From: an uncultured Bacteroidales bacterium
GTDB lineage: Bacteria > Bacteroidota > Bacteroidia > Bacteroidales > FEN-979
Reading direction: 5' to 3'
NCBI GenBank assembly: GCA_903845055.1
Contig: CAIMWF010000084.1
Span: forward strand, 20,329 to 84,328
DNA: 64,000 nt
Under the pieces are notes generated by a model that saw only the letters and a program-made list of their open reading frames with translations, searched no databases and was not told where the DNA came from. Position 1 is the first letter of the stretch; every line of letters starts with the position of its first letter. The translations under genes and the position numbers were made by a program. Positions 43,130-51,584 of the stretch are shown here, one piece after another.

Positions 43130-44584
43130 ATGAAAAAGATATTATCATTTTTCCTGGTGGTCCTGCTGTTCGCTTCCTGCACCAAACTTGAAGACCTGAA
43201 TAAGAACATCAAGGATCCTCCCAAAGTTCCCGGTGAAACATTATTTACCGCCGCACAAAAACGTCTCTTCGACCAGATGGTAACACCCAACGTCAACCTG
43301 AATATCTGGAGGATGTTCGTCCAGCAATGGACCGAAACAACCTATACCGACGAAAGTAACTACGACATCATCACGCGCCCGATCCCCGGCGATCACTGGA
43401 ACCAGCTTTATGTGGCCGTGCTGAAAAACCTGGATGAGTCTTCGAAAGTCCTTACAGCCACCGGTAATCTTGCCGGGGACAATAAGGCGGTTCTGACGAA
43501 TAAACTCGCCATTGTTGAAGTTATGACCGTATATAGTTACAGCATCCTTGTTGAAACCTTCGGCAATGTTCCCTACACCCAGGCATTGAAGACCGGGGTC
43601 CTGCTGCCGAAATACGACGACGGCCTCACCGTTTACAAGGACCTCATTACCCGCCTGAACGCCGCCATTGCCCAGATGGACCAGTCCCAGGGCAGTTTCG
43701 GCATGGCTGACAACATGTACCACGGTGATGTAGCCAAGTGGTATATGTTTGCCAATTCGCTGAAAATGAGGATGGGCATGCTGCTTTCGGATGTCGAACC
43801 TACCTTGGCCAAGACCACGGTTGAAGCAGCAGCACCCTTTGTAATCCTTTCAAATGGTGACAATGCCAGTCTCGCATACCAGGCCGCCCAGCCCAATGAC
43901 AACCCTGTTTATGAAAACCTGGTTGCCAGCGGCAGGAATGACTTTGTCGGGGCCAATACCTTTATCGACAAAATGAACTCCCTGAACGACCCGAGGTTGC
44001 CTTACTTTTTTACCCAGGTTGATACTTCCACGGTTATCGGAACTCACAAATTGGCTTATGTCGGTGGCATTTATGGTGCTTCGAACGATTTCACGCAATA
44101 TTCACATGTTGCCGATCAAATTAAACTGCCTACTTTCGAAGCCCTGATCTTTGACGCAGAAGAATCTGAATTCCTCCTTGCAGAAGGTGTTGAAAGAGGA
44201 TTCTCGGTCGGCGGAACTGCCGCATCCCATTATACAACCGCTATCACCCGTTCGCTGGAGTACTGGAAGGGCGACACCCTCGGCCTCCACGCTTACCTGG
44301 CACAGCCTACCGTAGCCTATGCATCGGCTACCGGAACCTGGAAACAGAAAATCGGGGAACAAAAATGGATCGGTTTGTACACCCGCGGATTTGAAGCATG
44401 GACCACCTGGAGAATGCTTGATTTCCCGACACTGGTTGCACCTCCCGACGCCAAGTCTGAAATCCCGGTACGTCTTACCTACCCGGTTGTCGAACAGACA
44501 CTCAACGCTGCAAACTTCGGCGCAGCTGCTACCGCCATCGGCGGGGATGCTGTAACCACGAAGTTATTCTGGGATAAATACTAA
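43130..44584 (+). CDS. SusD-like_2 surface lipoprotein
   Basis: 484 residues. Lipobox LLFASC gives Cys17 as the lipidation site. The body (LNKNIKDPP, WNQLYVAVLKNLDESSKVL, VETFGNVPYTQAL, YDDGLTVYKDLITRLNAAIAQM, FEALIFDAEESEFLLAEGVERGF, EQKWIGLYTRGFEAWTTWRM) is typical of SusD-like_2 proteins, which cap SusC transporters. This subtype often pairs with SusC systems for peptides or unknown substrates, not classical glycan loci; the ligand here is not deducible. A bidirectional terminator follows. Confidence 0.93.
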   Translation: MKKILSFFLVVLLFASCTKLEDLNKNIKDPPKVPGETLFTAAQKRLFDQMVTPNVNLNIWRMFVQQWTETTYTDESNYDIITRPIPGDHWNQLYVAVLKNLDESSKVLTATGNLAGDNKAVLTNKLAIVEVMTVYSYSILVETFGNVPYTQALKTGVLLPKYDDGLTVYKDLITRLNAAIAQMDQSQGSFGMADNMYHGDVAKWYMFANSLKMRMGMLLSDVEPTLAKTTVEAAAPFVILSNGDNASLAYQAAQPNDNPVYENLVASGRNDFVGANTFIDKMNSLNDPRLPYFFTQVDTSTVIGTHKLAYVGGIYGASNDFTQYSHVADQIKLPTFEALIFDAEESEFLLAEGVERGFSVGGTAASHYTTAITRSLEYWKGDTLGLHAYLAQPTVAYASATGTWKQKIGEQKWIGLYTRGFEAWTTWRMLDFPTLVAPPDAKSEIPVRLTYPVVEQTLNAANFGAAATAIGGDAVTTKLFWDKY

Positions 44585-44601
44585 ACCCGGAAACATCCTG
44601 T

Positions 44602-44645
44602 AAAAAAAAGAGGCTGCCCCTTCACGGAGGCAGCCTCTTTTTTTT
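44602..44645. terminator. Bidirectional intrinsic terminator
   Basis: Perfect 17-pair inverted repeat: AAAGAGGCTGCC ends at 44618 and GGCAGCCTCTTT begins at 44629, with A-run and T-run flanks, 10-base loop. It separates the SusD gene (+) from the convergent sphingolipid operon (-). Confidence 0.93.
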
Positions 44646-44665
44646 GCCATGAGCTTTGGGTAGGA

Positions 44666-45790
44666 TCAGATTTCGGTCACCCAGCAGCGCCGCCTGATGT
44701 TCACCCGGGCGTCATAATTCTTCCAGATGGAGATGGCCCTGAAGTTTTCCTCCAGCTGCGGGTGCGTGCGCGCAATTTTGATCCCGGCCTTAATATATGC
44801 CTTGTTCAGTTCATGGTATACCAGGGCCAGGACCCCTTTGCCCTGATAATCGGGTCTGACGCCGATCAGGTACATGTGGATGGTGTCGTTCCAGCGCATG
44901 GCACGCAGGAGATGGATGAACCCGAAAGGGAACAGCCTGCCCCTGGCCTTCTGCAGCGCCTTTGCCAGGCAGGGCATGGTGATGCCGAACCCGGCGATTT
45001 CATCATTTTCATCCACCACCAGCGAAACAAACTCGGGGCGGATAAAATCAAAATACTGCCTGGTATAGATATCCATCTGCCTCTCCGTGAGGGCGGTAAA
45101 ACCGTACAGGTCGTGAAACGCCTCGTTGTACATCCTGAACATTTTGGAGGCATACGGTCGTATTTCGCTTGCTTTTCCTGGTTTGAGCAAATGCAGCTTG
45201 TACCGGTCGAGGACGATCCTGGTCATGCGTTCTACTTTGTCGGGAATCACATCGGGAATTTTGATCTCGAACTGGATCCAGTCGGTGATCTTCCTGAAGC
45301 CCAGCTGCTCCATGTGGCTAACATAGTAGGGATAGTTGTAAATGGCCGACAAGCTCGAGATCTGGTCGAATCCTTCGGTCATCATGCCCTCCGGGTCCAT
45401 GTCGGTAAACCCGAGTGGCCCGTGAATCCCTGTCATGCCCTTTTCCCTCCCCCACTCCTTCACCGTTTCGATCAGTGCTTTTGAAACCTCCGGGTCATCA
45501 TAGAAATCAATCCAACCGAACCTGGCAAGCTTTTCACTCCATCTTTCCGACTCCTTGTGGTTGATGATCCCGGCAATCCTGCCAACCGGTTTGTTGTCGC
45601 GGTAAGCAATCCAGTATTCGGCATCACAGTATTCAAAGGCCGGGTTCTTGTCCTTCCTGAGGGTATTGAGTTCGTCAAAGATCAGCGGGGGGCACCAGAA
45701 GGTGTTGCCCTTGTAAAGCCTGAACTGGAAATCAATAAATTTCTTCAGATCGCTGAGCGTCAGCACCTTCCTGATTTCAAGGTTGTTCAT
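44666..45790 (-). CDS. GNAT-like N-acyltransferase, last gene of the sphingolipid operon
   Basis: 374 residues from the ATG at 45790. Same family as the gene at 46861, with matching blocks: LYKGNTFWCPPLIFDE, AEYWIAYRDNKPVGRIAGIINH, GIHGPLGFTDMDPEGM, YNYPYYVSHMEQLGF, and a GNAT-like C-terminal half with GVRPDYQGKGVLALVYHE. The stop of the CerR-like gene is one base before its start, so it is the tail of that transcription unit. Bacterial ceramide synthase is a GNAT-type protein that acylates sphinganine; this one or its neighbour could carry that reaction, which is inference. Confidence 0.78.
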   Translation of the reverse strand: MNNLEIRKVLTLSDLKKFIDFQFRLYKGNTFWCPPLIFDELNTLRKDKNPAFEYCDAEYWIAYRDNKPVGRIAGIINHKESERWSEKLARFGWIDFYDDPEVSKALIETVKEWGREKGMTGIHGPLGFTDMDPEGMMTEGFDQISSLSAIYNYPYYVSHMEQLGFRKITDWIQFEIKIPDVIPDKVERMTRIVLDRYKLHLLKPGKASEIRPYASKMFRMYNEAFHDLYGFTALTERQMDIYTRQYFDFIRPEFVSLVVDENDEIAGFGITMPCLAKALQKARGRLFPFGFIHLLRAMRWNDTIHMYLIGVRPDYQGKGVLALVYHELNKAYIKAGIKIARTHPQLEENFRAISIWKNYDARVNIRRRCWVTEI

Positions 45791-45791
45791 T

Positions 45792-46796
45792 TCAGAGCCA
45801 TCCTTCCTTTTTGTACCATGCGATGGCCTCCTCCACTCCCTTCTCCAGGTCGTATCCGGCAGTAAATCCGAAATCGGACTGGAGCGGTTCAACCTCACAC
45901 CGCCAGTTGGTACTGCGTAAAACATTGTACTTATCGGTATTCAGCGTGGGCATCCCTCCCCACAGGGAAGAGACCTTTTCACCGGCCACTGCGATCATTC
46001 TGACCATCCCCAGCGGTACCGTGAACCTGACGGTCTTCCGCCCCAGAACCCTCTTGGTGATCTCCGCGAACAATTCCGACGGATACTCCTTACCATCAGA
46101 GACAAAATAGGCCTTCCTGACGATTCCCGAACCCAGGGCAAGGAAAACAAGCCTTACGAGGTCGCGCACGTAGATGAAGGTAAGCACCTGCTTCCTGAAG
46201 CCGATATAGGGCTCCATCCCGCGGTTGATGGTCTGGAAAAAGATAAAATAATCCTTCTCCTTCGGACCGTAAACCCCGGTGGGGCGAATGATCAGCCAGG
46301 GAAAATCTTTCAGCGAGGTGATATACCGTTCGGCCTCCAGTTTGCTTTTCCCGTATAGCTCGATGGGCCGCGGCTCATCGGCAAGCCTTACGGGTTGTCC
46401 CGTTTCGGGGTTTCCCGGTCCGTAAGCGGCCAGGCTGCTTATAAAGACAAACTTTTCGGGGACCATTTCCGTTTCCACCAGGGCTTCGATGAAATGGATG
46501 GTGTTTAGACAATTCACATTGTAAAAATCCTCCTTTTTCCTTGCCTTGGTGAGCCCTGCATTGTGAACAATGTATTGAAACCGGAGGTTTTTTTCCCTGC
46601 AGGCCAGCAGTGTATCCTTCACCTTCGCGGTGGTTGAAAAATCAAGTTCCAGGAAGTGGATGCGCGGGTCGCCCAGGTACTGGCGCGAACTCGATTTGCG
46701 GATGCCGGCATATACCTGGAAACCGTTTTTAAGACCCTCTTCCACCAGGAAACTTCCGATGAAACCGCTTGCCCCGGTAATCAGGATATTCGCCAT
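45792..46796 (-). CDS. NAD-dependent epimerase/reductase, ceramide reductase (CerR)-like
   Basis: 334-residue extended SDR. Rossmann motif ITGASGFIGSF (6-16), catalytic Tyr148 and Lys152 (YGKSK), and SSLAAYGPG before it. In Caulobacter the epimerase-like CerR reduces the 3-keto intermediate of sphingolipid synthesis; a similar epimerase-like reductase is known in Bacteroides. The position one base before a GNAT gene and two genes after serine palmitoyltransferase supports that role. Sugar-nucleotide epimerase is the alternative, but no other nucleotide-sugar genes are adjacent. Confidence 0.78.
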   Translation of the reverse strand: MANILITGASGFIGSFLVEEGLKNGFQVYAGIRKSSSRQYLGDPRIHFLELDFSTTAKVKDTLLACREKNLRFQYIVHNAGLTKARKKEDFYNVNCLNTIHFIEALVETEMVPEKFVFISSLAAYGPGNPETGQPVRLADEPRPIELYGKSKLEAERYITSLKDFPWLIIRPTGVYGPKEKDYFIFFQTINRGMEPYIGFRKQVLTFIYVRDLVRLVFLALGSGIVRKAYFVSDGKEYPSELFAEITKRVLGRKTVRFTVPLGMVRMIAVAGEKVSSLWGGMPTLNTDKYNVLRSTNWRCEVEPLQSDFGFTAGYDLEKGVEEAIAWYKKEGWL

Positions 46797-46820
46797 CGTA
46801 AAAAATTTGGGTTGACCAAT

Positions 46821-46861
46821 TTCGCTATTTCGCTATTTCGCTACCTCGCTAACTCGCTACC
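46821..46861 (-). repeat. GGTAGCGA then AATAGCGA word array inside the sphingolipid operon
   Basis: Read on the minus strand: GGTAGCGA, GTTAGCGA, GGTAGCGA, AATAGCGA, AATAGCGA, then AAT. It starts on the last base of the GNAT stop codon. Same two-part order as 34773-34823. A 25-base spacer then leads to the CerR-like ATG. Confidence 0.9.
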
Positions 46862-47994
46862 TAAAACTGCCTGATCCAGCACCGGCGGGTAAGATGTTGC
46901 CGGCCATTGAAATTTTTCCAGATGGTAAGTGCTTTTGCATTATCCTCCAGTTGCGGACTTGTGACGGCTTTTTTAATGCCGTAACGGATATATGCACGAT
47001 GCATCTCGTTGTAATAAAGAGCGTTCACCCCTCTTCCGTGGTAATCGGGGCGTACGCCGTTCAGGTACATGTCGATGACATCGTTCTTTTTGATGGCCAT
47101 GAGGATATAAAGAAAACCGAAAGGAAACAACCTGCCGTTGCATTTCCGCAAGGCTTTCGTCAGGGATGGCAGCGAAACACCGAAACCGACAACATCATCC
47201 TTTGTATCAACTACGAAGGAGACAAATTCGGGACGTACGAAACCGAAATAGGATTTGACATACATGTCCATCTGCTTCTGCGATAACGCCGTATAACCAT
47301 AAAGGTCGCTGAATGCGGCATTCAGGGTCAGGAACATCTTGGGAGCATAGGGCAGCAGGTCTTTGGCCTTTTTGGCCTGTACGATGCGCAGTTTGTACTT
47401 TTCCTGCACAAGCAGCGACATCCGCTCAACTTTGTCGGGAATGGAGGGGGGGATCTCAAATTCATACTGAACCCAGTCGGCGGCTTTCCCGAAGCCCAGC
47501 ATTTCCATATGCTGAACATAATAGGGATGGTTGTAGATGGAAGTCAGGGTCGACTGTTCGTCGAATCCCTTGATCAGCATTCCTTCATAGTCCATATCCG
47601 AGAAGCCAAGCGGGCCGTGGATCCCGGTCATTCCTTTCGTCCGTCCCCATTCGATGACTGTTTCCATTAGCGAACGGGAGACCTCTGGGTCGTCGATGAA
47701 TTCGATCCAGCCGAAACGCACCAGCTTTTCATTCCAGCGTTCGTTGGCCTTGTGGTTGATGATCCCGGCGATGCGCCCGACGATCCTGTTGTCCCTGAGG
47801 GCCAGCCAGTACTCCGCCTCACAAAAGTCAAAAGCAGGGTTTTTGGTCCTGCTTAACGTGTTTCTTTCATCCATCCTGATGGGGGGACACCAGAATTCAT
47901 TGCCTTTATAATGTTCGTACTGAAAACTGATGAACCGCTTAAGATCCTTCCTGGTGCTTACTTTTTCAATGTGAATCGTCAAGGTCTCTGTCAT
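46861..47994 (-). CDS. GNAT-like N-acyltransferase next to serine palmitoyltransferase, candidate bacterial ceramide synthase
   Basis: 377 residues, soluble, no signal peptide. Family blocks: YKGNEFWCPPIRMDE, AEYWLALRDNRIVGRIAGIINH, GIHGPLGFSDMDYEGM, YNHPYYVQHMEMLGF, GVRPDYHGRGVNALYYNE. The final motif is a plausible acyl-CoA pyrophosphate-binding segment (RPDYHGRG). It starts 5 bases after the serine palmitoyltransferase stop, a tight coupling. Known bacterial ceramide synthases are GNAT-family; sequence-level homology to the Caulobacter enzyme could not be tested here. Confidence 0.78.
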   Translation of the reverse strand: MTETLTIHIEKVSTRKDLKRFISFQYEHYKGNEFWCPPIRMDERNTLSRTKNPAFDFCEAEYWLALRDNRIVGRIAGIINHKANERWNEKLVRFGWIEFIDDPEVSRSLMETVIEWGRTKGMTGIHGPLGFSDMDYEGMLIKGFDEQSTLTSIYNHPYYVQHMEMLGFGKAADWVQYEFEIPPSIPDKVERMSLLVQEKYKLRIVQAKKAKDLLPYAPKMFLTLNAAFSDLYGYTALSQKQMDMYVKSYFGFVRPEFVSFVVDTKDDVVGFGVSLPSLTKALRKCNGRLFPFGFLYILMAIKKNDVIDMYLNGVRPDYHGRGVNALYYNEMHRAYIRYGIKKAVTSPQLEDNAKALTIWKNFNGRQHLTRRCWIRQF

Positions 47995-47999
47995 CAGGA

Positions 48000-49190
48000 T
48001 TATTTTGGAAGGATGTGGAGTTTTTTCCCCAGTTTTTCAAATTTCTCAAGTGCAACATCAACCTGGTCTCTTGTGTGGGTCGCCATGAGGGAAAAACGGA
48101 TCAGGGTATTGTCCTTGCTCACCGCGGGGGCGACGACGGGGTTGACGAAAATCCCCTCGTCGAGCAGCATGCGGGTAATGGTAAGGGTTTTGAGGTTATC
48201 GCGGATATAGAGCGGGATGATGGGCGTGACGGTGTGACCGATATCAAAGCCCAGTTTCCTGAAATTTTCAATGGCATAATGGGTTACATCCCAGAGATGC
48301 TCCATCCTTTCGGGCTCGCTTTTGATGATCTCAAGGGCCGCAAGAACGGCCGCTGCGGATGCGGGAGTGGCGGAGGCGCTGAAAATGAGGGTCCGCGAAT
48401 GATGCTTGATATAGTTGATTGTTTCAATATCGCTGGCGATGAAACCGCCCAGGGCAGCAAGGGATTTGGAAAAGGTTCCCATGATGAGGTCCACCTTGTC
48501 GGTCAGCCCGAAATGGCTTGCAGTGCCTGCCCCGTTTTTTCCGATCACCCCGATGGCATGGGCATCGTCAACCATCACGGTTGCTTCGTATTTTTCGGCC
48601 AGCCTGACGATTTCGGGCAGGTTGGCGATGTCTCCGTCCATGCTGAAGACACCATCGACAACGATCAGTTTGATACGACTGGGCTCGCACCGTTTGAGGA
48701 TCGATTCGAGCGAGTGCATGTCGTTGTGGCGGAATTTCAGCACCTTTGCAAAAGACAGCCTCGTTGCCTCGATGATCGATGCATGGTCGAGTTCGTCGAT
48801 CAGGATATAATCGTTCCGCCCGGTGACCGTCGGGATAACGCCAAGGTTCACCTGGAAACCCGTACTGTAGACCAGTGCCGCCTGCTTGCCTACAAATTCG
48901 GCCAGCTTTGTTTCAAGTTCAATATGAATATCCAGCGTACCGTTTAGGAACCGTGAACCGGCACATCCCGTACCGTATTTTTCGGTTGCCTTGATCGCGG
49001 CTTCTTTAATTTTAGGATGGTTCGTTAATCCAAGGTAGCTGTTTGAGCCAAACATCAGCACCTTTTTCCCATTCATGGTCACCACGGTATCCTGGTCAGA
49101 TTCAATCATCCTGAAAAACGGGTAGATTCCCATTTTTTCAACTTTCTGCGGTTCGGTGTAATGGGCTAATTTTCGCTGTAATATCCTCAT
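48000..49190 (-). CDS. spt: Serine palmitoyltransferase
   Basis: 396 residues from the ATG at 49190. This PLP enzyme condenses L-serine with palmitoyl-CoA to 3-ketosphinganine, the first step of sphingolipid synthesis. Diagnostic stretches match the soluble Sphingobacterium/Bacteroides enzymes closely: [30 protein letters not shown], the PLP-stacking His136 in DELDHASII, Asp208-Asp209-Ala-His ([10 protein letters not shown]), and Lys242 in [13 protein letters not shown] as the Schiff base. The related glycine C-acetyltransferase is the alternative, but the TGFQVNLG and MFGSNSYLG segments favour SPT. First gene of a four-gene operon; -7 box at 49221-49228. Confidence 0.95.
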   Translation of the reverse strand: MRILQRKLAHYTEPQKVEKMGIYPFFRMIESDQDTVVTMNGKKVLMFGSNSYLGLTNHPKIKEAAIKATEKYGTGCAGSRFLNGTLDIHIELETKLAEFVGKQAALVYSTGFQVNLGVIPTVTGRNDYILIDELDHASIIEATRLSFAKVLKFRHNDMHSLESILKRCEPSRIKLIVVDGVFSMDGDIANLPEIVRLAEKYEATVMVDDAHAIGVIGKNGAGTASHFGLTDKVDLIMGTFSKSLAALGGFIASDIETINYIKHHSRTLIFSASATPASAAAVLAALEIIKSEPERMEHLWDVTHYAIENFRKLGFDIGHTVTPIIPLYIRDNLKTLTITRMLLDEGIFVNPVVAPAVSKDNTLIRFSLMATHTRDQVDVALEKFEKLGKKLHILPK

Positions 49191-49220
49191 TTTTTTATGT
49201 TTCAATAAAATTAAAGCGTG

Positions 49221-49228
49221 CAAAGGTA
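49221..49228 (-). promoter_or_regulatory. -7 promoter box for the sphingolipid operon
   Basis: TACCTTTG on the minus strand, exact TAnnTTTG match, 31 bases before the spt ATG and just after the iorB stop. Confidence 0.5.
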
Positions 49229-49236
49229 CGAATTAA

Positions 49237-49818
49237 TTACTTATGGGCATTTGCAAAATCCCGGCCGGCCTTCAATGCGGCCAAATTTAATTCAATCACT
49301 TTCTCTCCCTTCTTGCGGAATGTAAAGCGGATAGCCTCCTCGAACTTCTCATAGGCCATGTCGAGAAAAGGAGATGCAGCCCCGAGAATCACGATGTTTG
49401 CAGCCTTGGCGGAGCCTATCTCTTTAGCGGTGGCATCGGCATCCAGGGCGATGTGGTGGGGCACCTTTCCGATCTCTTCCATGATCTTCTCCGGATCGGG
49501 ATAGTTGGGAATGTTGTTGAACGGCCTGGTGTTGGTGATCACCCATCCGGTACCGGACAGGTACGGGAGGTAACGGAGCGATTCGAGGGGCTCGATCGAA
49601 ATGATCATGTCGGCCTGGCCGAAAGGAATGAGGTCGGATGCAATGTTTTCGTGCGAAATCCGGAGGTTCGACATTACATCGCCCCCGCGCTGGCTCATCC
49701 CGTGAACCTCCGATTGCTTTAAAAACATGCCTTGTTCCAGTGCAGCATAGCCGATGATGGCGGCAATGGAAATGATCCCCTGCCCGCCGACACCTGCCAG
49801 TATGATATCTTTTTTCAT
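49237..49818 (-). CDS. iorB: Indolepyruvate oxidoreductase subunit beta
   Basis: 193 residues, gamma-domain type of 2-oxoacid:ferredoxin oxidoreductase. GVGGQGIISIAAIIGYAA at the start and SEVHGMSQRGGDVMSNLRIS are the hallmarks. With IorA it converts aryl pyruvates from Trp, Phe or Tyr to aryl-acetyl-CoA species with reduction of ferredoxin. It follows iorA by 12 bases. Confidence 0.95.
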   Translation of the reverse strand: MKKDIILAGVGGQGIISIAAIIGYAALEQGMFLKQSEVHGMSQRGGDVMSNLRISHENIASDLIPFGQADMIISIEPLESLRYLPYLSGTGWVITNTRPFNNIPNYPDPEKIMEEIGKVPHHIALDADATAKEIGSAKAANIVILGAASPFLDMAYEKFEEAIRFTFRKKGEKVIELNLAALKAGRDFANAHK

Positions 49819-49830
49819 CAGGTAGTTGGT

Positions 49831-51438
49831 TTACTTATTCTTGAATTTTTCCCTTATCCGCTTATCGATGGCCACGATGCATTCACGACGCGGGATGATC
49901 ACTGAAACGCCGTCGTATGCCAGCTCCTCTTTGAGGATGGCCACATTTTCGTCATGGTATTTTTTCAGCGGCTTCAGGACCCTGATATGAGCCGCTTCCA
50001 CACCGAGTCCCCTGCAGATGTCCTCGATCTTGCCAAAGGCCTGCGAATCCTGTCCCCCGGTCATGGCTGTAGTCCCGTTGTCGAGGATCATCACGGTAAT
50101 GGGGGATTTGTCATTCACGGCATCCAGCAGCCCGGTCATCCCCGAATGGGTGAAGGTTGAATCGCCGATCACGGCAACAGAAGGGATGAGCCCGGCATCG
50201 GCGGCACCTTTGGCCATCGTGATGGAAGCACCCATGTCGACGCAGGAGTTGATCGCTTCGTAGGGCTTGAGCGCTCCAAGAGTATAACAGCCTATATCGG
50301 AAAAAACCCGGCCGTTGGACAATTTGCTGAGTGTTTCACTCAGCGCATAGTACGAATCAATATGCGGGCAACCGCTGCAGAGTGAGGGCGGACGGCCGAC
50401 AACGAGGTCGGGGACAGGCAGGCCGAAGGTATCGGGAATGCCAAGGGCCACCGCCAGGAGATTCGGGTTCAGTTCGCCGTCACGCGGCAGGGTGCCGTCG
50501 AGACGTCCGTGAACCTTGATGCCCCGCCCAAGATAGCCTTTGAGCGATTCTTCCACCATCGGGTATCCCTCTTCAATCACCAGGATTTCATCGCATTCGT
50601 CGGCCAGTTTTTCAACCAGGGTCCTCGGCAGTGGATACTGCCCGATCTTGAGGACCGGGTAAGGAACAACCCTGTCGGGGTAGTTTTCGAGCAGGTAGTT
50701 ATATGCGATACCGGCAACGATGATCCCCTTCGATTTATCCTTGCCGTCAATGTATTTATTGAAAGGGGAAACTTCCGATTCAGCCACAAAGGTAAGCTGA
50801 TCTTTCAGGAGTTTCTTATAGCGTTTTTTTGCAAGATTCGGCAACAGTACAAACTGGCGGAGATCCGACGGCATCTTCAAATCGTTCTGCTTCCGTATTT
50901 CGGTAAGGCGGGTAACCCCCGACCTTGAATGGGCCATCCGGGTCGTGATCCGCATCAGCACGGGGATGTTGAACTTTTCAGAGAAATCATAACCGTAACA
51001 AACCATGTCATAAGCTTCCTGCTGGTTGCCCGGCTCCAGGATGGGAACCATGGCAAAATTCCCGAAGAACCGCGAATCCTGTTCATTTTGCGAGGAGTGC
51101 ATCGAAGGATCATCAGCAGAAACAACGATGATTCCCCCGTTGGCGCCCGTTATGGCTGAATTGATAAAGGGGTCGGCAGCAACGTTGAGTCCGACATGTT
51201 TCATGCACACCATGGTGCGCTTGCCCGCGTATGACATGCCAAGTGCTGATTCCATGGCAGTCTTTTCGTTGGTCGACCAGCTTGAATGAATATGGTTTTC
51301 GTGGGCAAATTTTGAATTCTGTACAAATTCAGTGATTTCAGTGGATGGAGTACCCGGATAGGCATAGATGCCCGAGATGCCGGAATCAATGGCACCTTGC
51401 GCAATTGCCTCGTCTCCCAATAACAATAACTTCTGCAT
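49831..51438 (-). CDS. iorA: Indolepyruvate oxidoreductase subunit alpha
   Basis: 535 residues. The N-terminal pyrimidine-binding half (YPGTPSTEITEF, WSTNEKTAMESALGMSYAGKRTM, MKHVGLNVAADPF) and the ThDP half (CSGCPHIDSYYALSETL, IGDSTFTHSGMTGLLDAVN, LDNGTTAMTGGQ) are complete. The protein ends with IIPRRECIVAIDKRIREKFKNK and has no C-terminal pair of four-Cys ferredoxin motifs seen in archaeal IorA, so electrons must leave by another route or a separate ferredoxin. Functions in aromatic amino-acid fermentation. Operon with iorB; -7 box at 51449-51456. Confidence 0.95.
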   Translation of the reverse strand: MQKLLLLGDEAIAQGAIDSGISGIYAYPGTPSTEITEFVQNSKFAHENHIHSSWSTNEKTAMESALGMSYAGKRTMVCMKHVGLNVAADPFINSAITGANGGIIVVSADDPSMHSSQNEQDSRFFGNFAMVPILEPGNQQEAYDMVCYGYDFSEKFNIPVLMRITTRMAHSRSGVTRLTEIRKQNDLKMPSDLRQFVLLPNLAKKRYKKLLKDQLTFVAESEVSPFNKYIDGKDKSKGIIVAGIAYNYLLENYPDRVVPYPVLKIGQYPLPRTLVEKLADECDEILVIEEGYPMVEESLKGYLGRGIKVHGRLDGTLPRDGELNPNLLAVALGIPDTFGLPVPDLVVGRPPSLCSGCPHIDSYYALSETLSKLSNGRVFSDIGCYTLGALKPYEAINSCVDMGASITMAKGAADAGLIPSVAVIGDSTFTHSGMTGLLDAVNDKSPITVMILDNGTTAMTGGQDSQAFGKIEDICRGLGVEAAHIRVLKPLKKYHDENVAILKEELAYDGVSVIIPRRECIVAIDKRIREKFKNK

Positions 51439-51448
51439 AGCTAAGTTT

Positions 51449-51456
51449 CAAAGATA
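51449..51456 (-). promoter_or_regulatory. -7 promoter box for iorAB
   Basis: TATCTTTG on the minus strand, exact consensus, about 11 bases before the iorA ATG. Confidence 0.55.
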
Positions 51457-51544
51457 GTTGAATTTGGACAAAAATAAGAATATTTTCCTTATTCGCCATT
51501 TACCCGCAGTGTGGATTTTACTTTTTTTAGTGGATGAATTTAAC

Positions 51545-51552
51545 TAATTTTG
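51545..51552 (+). promoter_or_regulatory. -7 promoter box for the TonB receptor at 51585
   Basis: TAATTTTG, exact consensus, 33 bases before the chosen ATG. An upstream in-frame ATG at 51534 would precede the promoter, supporting the internal start. Confidence 0.5.
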
Positions 51553-51584
51553 TTGGTTCAAACCTTTTTCTATCCACCTGCCTC

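Noticed and set aside
48015..48947. 310-codon open frame opposite serine palmitoyltransferase
   Set aside because: Antisense to a highly conserved enzyme; no signal, motif or promoter.
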